A stretch of DNA of 64,000 nucleotides, from the NCBI GenBank assembly GCA_035772405.1, contig JAYKKM010000005.1, positions 723,501-787,500 of the forward strand. Direction: 5' to 3'. This document shows positions 60,245 through 64,000 of the stretch, one piece after another. The position numbers and the translations under genes were made by a program. The stretch comes from Chrysogorgia sp. JL179-B06 (lineage: Eukaryota; Cnidaria; Anthozoa; Scleralcyonacea; Chrysogorgiidae). Position 1 is the stretch's first letter; every line of letters starts with the position of its first letter. Below the pieces are notes generated by a model. That model saw only the letters and a list, made by a program, of their open reading frames with translations, had not been told where the DNA came from and did not search any database.

Positions 60245-61204
60245 ATGACCAGAAGTGTGCTGGAAAAGTTGAAAGGAATCAAGGCAGAGCTCGTGCGAGG
60301 GGAAGAGGGATGGCAAGTTTGGGACCTCCCGCGACTTACGATAGCAGTAAGAGAGTGGAAGGATATAAATCCTGTGAGTGACAACGACGACCAAAGCAAA
60401 CCCCCGGGACCAAAACGCACCGAAAAGAAATCGGGTTTATTCCACACAAACGATGGTGACCGCCGAAAGCGTGTTTGCGTATATTGTGAGAACGTCAATC
60501 ACAGTTCCAAAGATTGCCCTCGAGTGGTTACAGTCGACGAAAGAAAGAAACTTCTTGCTCAGAAGAAGCTCTGCTTCAATTGTACAGGCGCCAAACACCG
60601 CGCATCGGATTGTCGAAGTAACATAACCTGCCTGAAGTGTAAACTCAAACATCATACTTCCATTTGTACCAAGGAAGAAGTCCTTCTCACCGCAGCAGGA
60701 ACGAGTGAAGTGCCGCTAGTTTACCCAGTGGTGGTGGTAGAAGTCGACGGTTTGAAATGCCGGGCACTGTTGGACACTGGAGCAGGGAGCTCCTATGCCT
60801 TAGCTGCATTGTTAAATCGTCTGCCAAAGCGCAATCGTCGGAGAGAAGTTCGATACGTAGAAATGATGCTTGGTGCAGTGACCAAGGAAATGGAAATGTC
60901 GACAGTGAAGATAAAAGCTGTGGATGGAAACTTCCAAATGGATGTGAGTGTGACAAAGGTTGACAAGAGAGAGCTGCTTATACTAGACAATCCAAACTAC
61001 CAACAGCTTATAAACACCTACCATCATCTTGAGGGAGTCCAGATGGAAGATAACGATCGAAAGCGAAAACTTCCAGTTCACCTCATACTAGGAGCAAGTG
61101 ATTATATGCGAATCAAGACTACCGAACGACCTCGGATCGGAAAGATCGGAGAACCTGTGGCCGAGAAGACGAGATTCGGGTGGACCATCATAGCATGTTC
61201 ATGA
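60245..61204 (+). CDS. BEL 2 gag end, zinc knuckles and aspartic protease
   Basis: Longest intact frame of the element (319 codons). Gag C-terminus LEKLKGIKAELVRGEEGWQV; three Cys/His knuckles (CVYCENVNHSSKDC; CFNCTGAKHRASDC; CLKCKLKHHTSIC); then a DUF1758-type protease with active-site LLDTGAGSSY near residue 178 and a second strand LILGASDY near residue 279. The end, RFGWTIIACS, is the usual protease-RT boundary. The start shown is simply the first Met after a shift. Confidence 0.82.
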   Translation: MTRSVLEKLKGIKAELVRGEEGWQVWDLPRLTIAVREWKDINPVSDNDDQSKPPGPKRTEKKSGLFHTNDGDRRKRVCVYCENVNHSSKDCPRVVTVDERKKLLAQKKLCFNCTGAKHRASDCRSNITCLKCKLKHHTSICTKEEVLLTAAGTSEVPLVYPVVVVEVDGLKCRALLDTGAGSSYALAALLNRLPKRNRRREVRYVEMMLGAVTKEMEMSTVKIKAVDGNFQMDVSVTKVDKRELLILDNPNYQQLINTYHHLEGVQMEDNDRKRKLPVHLILGASDYMRIKTTERPRIGKIGEPVAEKTRFGWTIIACS

Positions 61205-62155
61205 CGCAGACAAGTCAAACCGACTACGAAGAGCTGTGTCGACTTGATGTTCTAGGACTTGCAGACTCGCCTGAGAATGATCAACGTGAGGTCTACGCTG
61301 AGTTTCGAGAGTAGCTTGTGAGGAGTAGTGATGGTTGGTACGAAACAGGGCTGCCGTGGAAGGGGAACCACCCTTCCCTTCCAAATAATCGAAACGGGAG
61401 TTTGCGGCGACTTGCGAACTTACAACGCAAACTACGACAAACCGAAATGAGCAAGAGGTATGCAGAGATTATCGAGAAACAAAAGGCGGACGGTATCGTG
61501 GAAACCGCTAGTCATCCACCGAGTGGGGTCGAGTTTTACATACGGCACAAGCCCGTTGTAAGAGAAGTAGCAGAATCGACCAAAGTTCGATTACGAATGC
61601 GATTTCATCCGGTAGCAGTGACGAGAGAGACGCACTTAGGTTTCACTGGAGTGTTGACGAACACACGGAACTTGAAACGTTGAGATTTACCATGAGAGCA
61701 CTGTTTGGCCTCGCTCCTTCAACCTTCTTGCTTGGAGGAGTGATTGAGAAGCACCTAGAGTCGTGGGGAAACCGCGCGCCAGATGTAGTTGCAGAGCTTC
61801 GCAAATGTCGACGACCTTATTAGTGGTAAGACAACGGTGAAAGAAGCGCAGCTGTTGAAACAAAGAGCAACCGAGATCTTCCGGGACGCCACTTTCACAC
61901 TCCATAAGTGGCATTCTAACGCAGCCGAGTTAGAAGAAGTGACAGCGAATGTGGCAGGGGAGCAAACATTCGCCAAGCAACAGCTGGGAACGCCAAATGG
62001 GGGAGATCCTAGTCTCCTTGGCCTTCTTTGGAATAAACGTGATGACGTGATAAGCGTTGTTGTACCAGCAGAGAAAGCAACCCCAACCAAGCGAGGCGTG
62101 TTGCGAAAGCTGGCCAAGATCTACGATCCTCTGGGTTTTGCATCGCCGTAAATCC
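61205..62155 (+). pseudogene. BEL 2 reverse transcriptase, deletions in motifs A and C
   Basis: Reads DYEELCRLDVLGLADSPEND, ETGLPWKGNHPSLPNNR, MSKRYAEIIEKQKADGIVE; then around 61620 the GDLKQAFL-type block with the motif A Asp, present in the neighbouring BEL 3 fragment, is missing. It continues LFGLAPSTFLLGGVIEKHLE, a small deletion just before VDDLISG near 61800, and HKWHSNAAELEEV to LRKLAKIYDPLGFASP. Confidence 0.78.
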
Positions 62156-62715
62156 TGCAGGGGAAGTTCATTTATCGAGCTGAAGTGTGCACGGCAAGAT
62201 TGGCGTGGGATGTTCCACTACAAGGTGGGCTGATGAAGAAATGGTCGCGGTGGGAGCAACTACTTCCCGACAAAGTAACCATAGCACGAACATTGGCTAA
62301 GTATCAAGAATATATCGACTCCATAGAACTCCATACCTTTGGCGACGCCAGCATTAAAGGTGTGTCGAGTGCTGTGTACGCGATCGTCAGGCAGAAGTCC
62401 AGGATGACTCAGGGTCTCGTGGCAGCGAAAGCGAGATTGGCGAAGCAAGGGTTGACCGTACCACGTCTCGAGCTCGTATCCGCACACATGGCCACCAACC
62501 TCGTCAGTAATGTGCAAGAGGCCTTGGAAGGATTCCCGGTGACGAGCTCGCATGGCTGGCTGGATAGTACCGTCGCACTCCACTGGATAAGAGGTGCACG
62601 CGAGCACAAGCAGTTTGTTGCGAATCGGGTTCGCAAGATCCAATCCCATTCGCAGATCCAGTGGCGTCTGCATGTACAGTACCTACGCAGGAGAATCCAG
62701 CTGACCTTGGAAGTA
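62156..62715 (+). pseudogene. BEL 2 RNase H
   Basis: IELHTFGDASIKGVSSAVYA carries the first Asp (FGDAS). GLVAAKARLAKQGLTVPRLE and WLDSTVALHWIRGA follow, with the last Asp. The frame is lost after RKIQSHSQIQWR. Confidence 0.82.
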
Positions 62716-63890
62716 TAGGTGGAGAAGTGAAAGACCACAACCTTTGGTGGGACGGACCAGAATGGTTGTCCGAGCAAGAGAACTGGCCACCAGAGATCAC
62801 GACGAAAACAACCAAAGAAAGTGAAGCAGAAGCAAAAGCAAAAGTTGTTCGGGAACTCTTCGCCTCGACGGTCGAAATGACTGCTGACGATTTAGACAAC
62901 CTCCTGGCGAAGTATGACCTGAGAAAGACCATGAGAGTGTGCGCGTGGATATCGAGGTTCCTGTTCAACCCTCTAAATCCCAACCAACACGTGAGAGGCC
63001 GTTGACAACAGAAGAGATTGAACAGCAACGCCTTTTCTGGATAAAACGGGCTCAAGCCAAATGCGACATCAAAGAAGACCGGTTGCGACTCAATCGCCAA
63101 GGACGCATCCAGGGTCAGTACCCGATCTAGCACCGGACACCCACCCATTTACAGGGAAAATGGTGGAAGATGCTCACGAGCGTACACTCCATGGGGGAGC
63201 CGGTTTGACGATGGCACGCGTGAGAGAGTATTACTGGTTCCTAGGATTCGACAACTAACCCGTAAAATTTTCAAGCGTTGTTTTGGATGTCGCTGGTTTC
63301 AAGCAAGAGCTGTGGAACAACCTCCACCTGGACAACTTCCTTTATATCGGACGGAAGGAGGCCGTCCGTTCCCAGTGGTGGGCGTGGACTTCGCCGGGCC
63401 AGAAAGTACCTAAAGCAAGCCAAGAAAGAAGCGAAATCCTACATAACGTTGTATGCTTGCAGCCGTACACGAGCCGTTTATCTCGACCTTATACCTTCTC
63501 TGAACACTCAGGATTTTCTACAGAGTTTCAAGCAGTTTATCGCCAGGAGAGGGAGACCGAGCAAAGTTTACTCAGATAATGGGAAGACTTTCGTGGCTGC
63601 AGCAAAGTGGTTGAAGGCAGCGCAGAGCGACGAGAAGTTCAACGATTTCTTAGCTGTGAACCAAATTCGTTGGCAATTCAATTTGAGCCGCGCCCCTTGT
63701 TGGGGCGGGCAATTCGAGCGCCTGATCGGGTTGGTAAAAAGATCCTTACACAAGACCATTCGAAATGGTTGTCTGAAGTGGAGCGAACTACGAGAGATTC
63801 TTCTCGATATTGACTTTCTTGGAAAGAGCAGTCAACCATCTGTACCCACTGGAGTTATCCTGTGTATATTAGTTATCTTGAAGATAATGT
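62716..63890 (+). pseudogene. BEL 2 integrase, C-terminus deleted
   Basis: Linker NLWWDGPEWLSEQENWPPEI; zinc-binding H-H from AHERTLHGGAGLTMARVREY, then CFGC after a shift. Core: GVDFAGP (shifted frame near 63385), VYSDNGKTFVAAAKWL, and APCWGGQFERLIGLVKRSLH with the Glu. About 40 codons later the sequence jumps to the polypurine tract, so the C-terminal domain is lost. Confidence 0.8.
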
Positions 63891-63904
63891 ATATGGGGGG
63901 AAAG

Positions 63905-64000
63905 TGTCGGAAATTTGACCATTTGTTAACGTGTGAGATAAGTTTGAGATAATTAAGTTTAATTAAGATTAACTTTTAATTATTTTAATTAAGTTTAATT
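63905..64000 (+). repeat. Start of 3' LTR of BEL 2 (cut by window end)
   Basis: TGTCGGAAATTTGACCATTT follows the polypurine tract and matches the 5' LTR for about 60 bp. It then departs into TTAATTAAG-type AT repeats. Confidence 0.75.

Larger units (their letters stand above)
58894..64000 (+). mobile_element. BEL/Pao retrotransposon 2, near full length, frameshifted
   Basis: 5' LTR, primer-binding site, gag, protease, RT, RNase H, integrase, polypurine tract (GGGGGGAAAG, 63895-63904) and the start of the 3' LTR are all in order. At least a dozen small shifts or deletions break the ORF, including loss of RT motif A and of the integrase C-terminus. The target duplication cannot be tested because the right end lies outside the window. 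Confidence 0.88.

Noticed and set aside
62504..63148. Minus-strand 214-codon frame
   Set aside because: Antisense to the BEL RNase H/integrase linker; no recognisable content.
1..64000. Bacterial or viral origin, operons, integrons or prophage
   Set aside because: Spliceosomal introns, microsatellites, SINE/LINE/BEL/Penelope content and very low coding density are eukaryotic; no bacterial gene was recognised.

Overview
The window is AT-rich animal DNA: single-copy coding sequence is sparse, genes are split by introns, and most of the rest is transposable elements at many stages of decay. The mix (BEL/Pao and Penelope-like retroelements with hammerhead ribozyme motifs, jockey/CR1-type LINE tails, piggyBac, Harbinger, pogo/Tigger and mariner-type miniature elements, and a DDE-integrase DNA transposon) suggests a marine invertebrate, most likely a cnidarian. 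The phylum is an inference from repeat content; no species can be named.

Host gene. One host gene is recognised with confidence: a minus-strand orthologue of ZRANB2, an RNA-binding splicing factor with two RanBP2-type zinc fingers. Its exons lie at 38133-38185 (start codon), 38015-38067, 35144-35249, 18537-18619, 16415-16491, 15802-15846 and 14654-14776. Two probable RS-tail exons lie at 11641-11670 and 5778-5991. Exons 1 to 7 join in phase across seven splice pairs. About 540 coding bases are spread over some 24 kb because the introns are packed with transposons.

Layout. 1-5.7 kb: three TIR elements with Harbinger-like TTA target duplications, two of them abutting, then two further inverted-repeat elements. 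5.7-18.6 kb: 3' half of ZRANB2, with a Myb-like/reverse-transcriptase retroelement (8.2-11.4 kb) and LINE fragments in its introns. 18.6-35.1 kb: the largest ZRANB2 intron, holding nested Tigger and TTAA elements, Penelope-like tails, a BEL element flanked by a probable LTR pair (22.2-31.1 kb, with five later insertions) and a Penelope-like element (31.9-34.9 kb). 35-38.3 kb: 5' end of ZRANB2. 38.3-43.5 kb: microsatellites, a LINE tail and small repeats. 45.46-54.16 kb: an 8.7-kb DNA transposon flanked by a perfect TGAAAC duplication. 54-58.4 kb: unidentified exon-like ORFs, tandem repeats, Penelope-like fragments, tRNA-derived SINEs and a complete hammerhead motif. 58.4-64 kb: a BEL element with 5' LTR, primer-binding site, polypurine tract and start of the 3' LTR, inserted in the RT of an older BEL.

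Most notable element. 45459-54161 has arms of about 0.9 kb made of a nearly identical outer domain (two mismatches seen in about 340 bp) and a roughly 30-copy array of a 20-bp unit. Between the arms are a five-exon gene for a DDE integrase-type transposase, carrying one apparent 1-nt frameshift, and on the opposite strand an exon encoding the catalytic C-lobe of a HECT ubiquitin ligase. The combination of foldback-style arms, transposase and HECT passenger is the best candidate here for an undescribed system.
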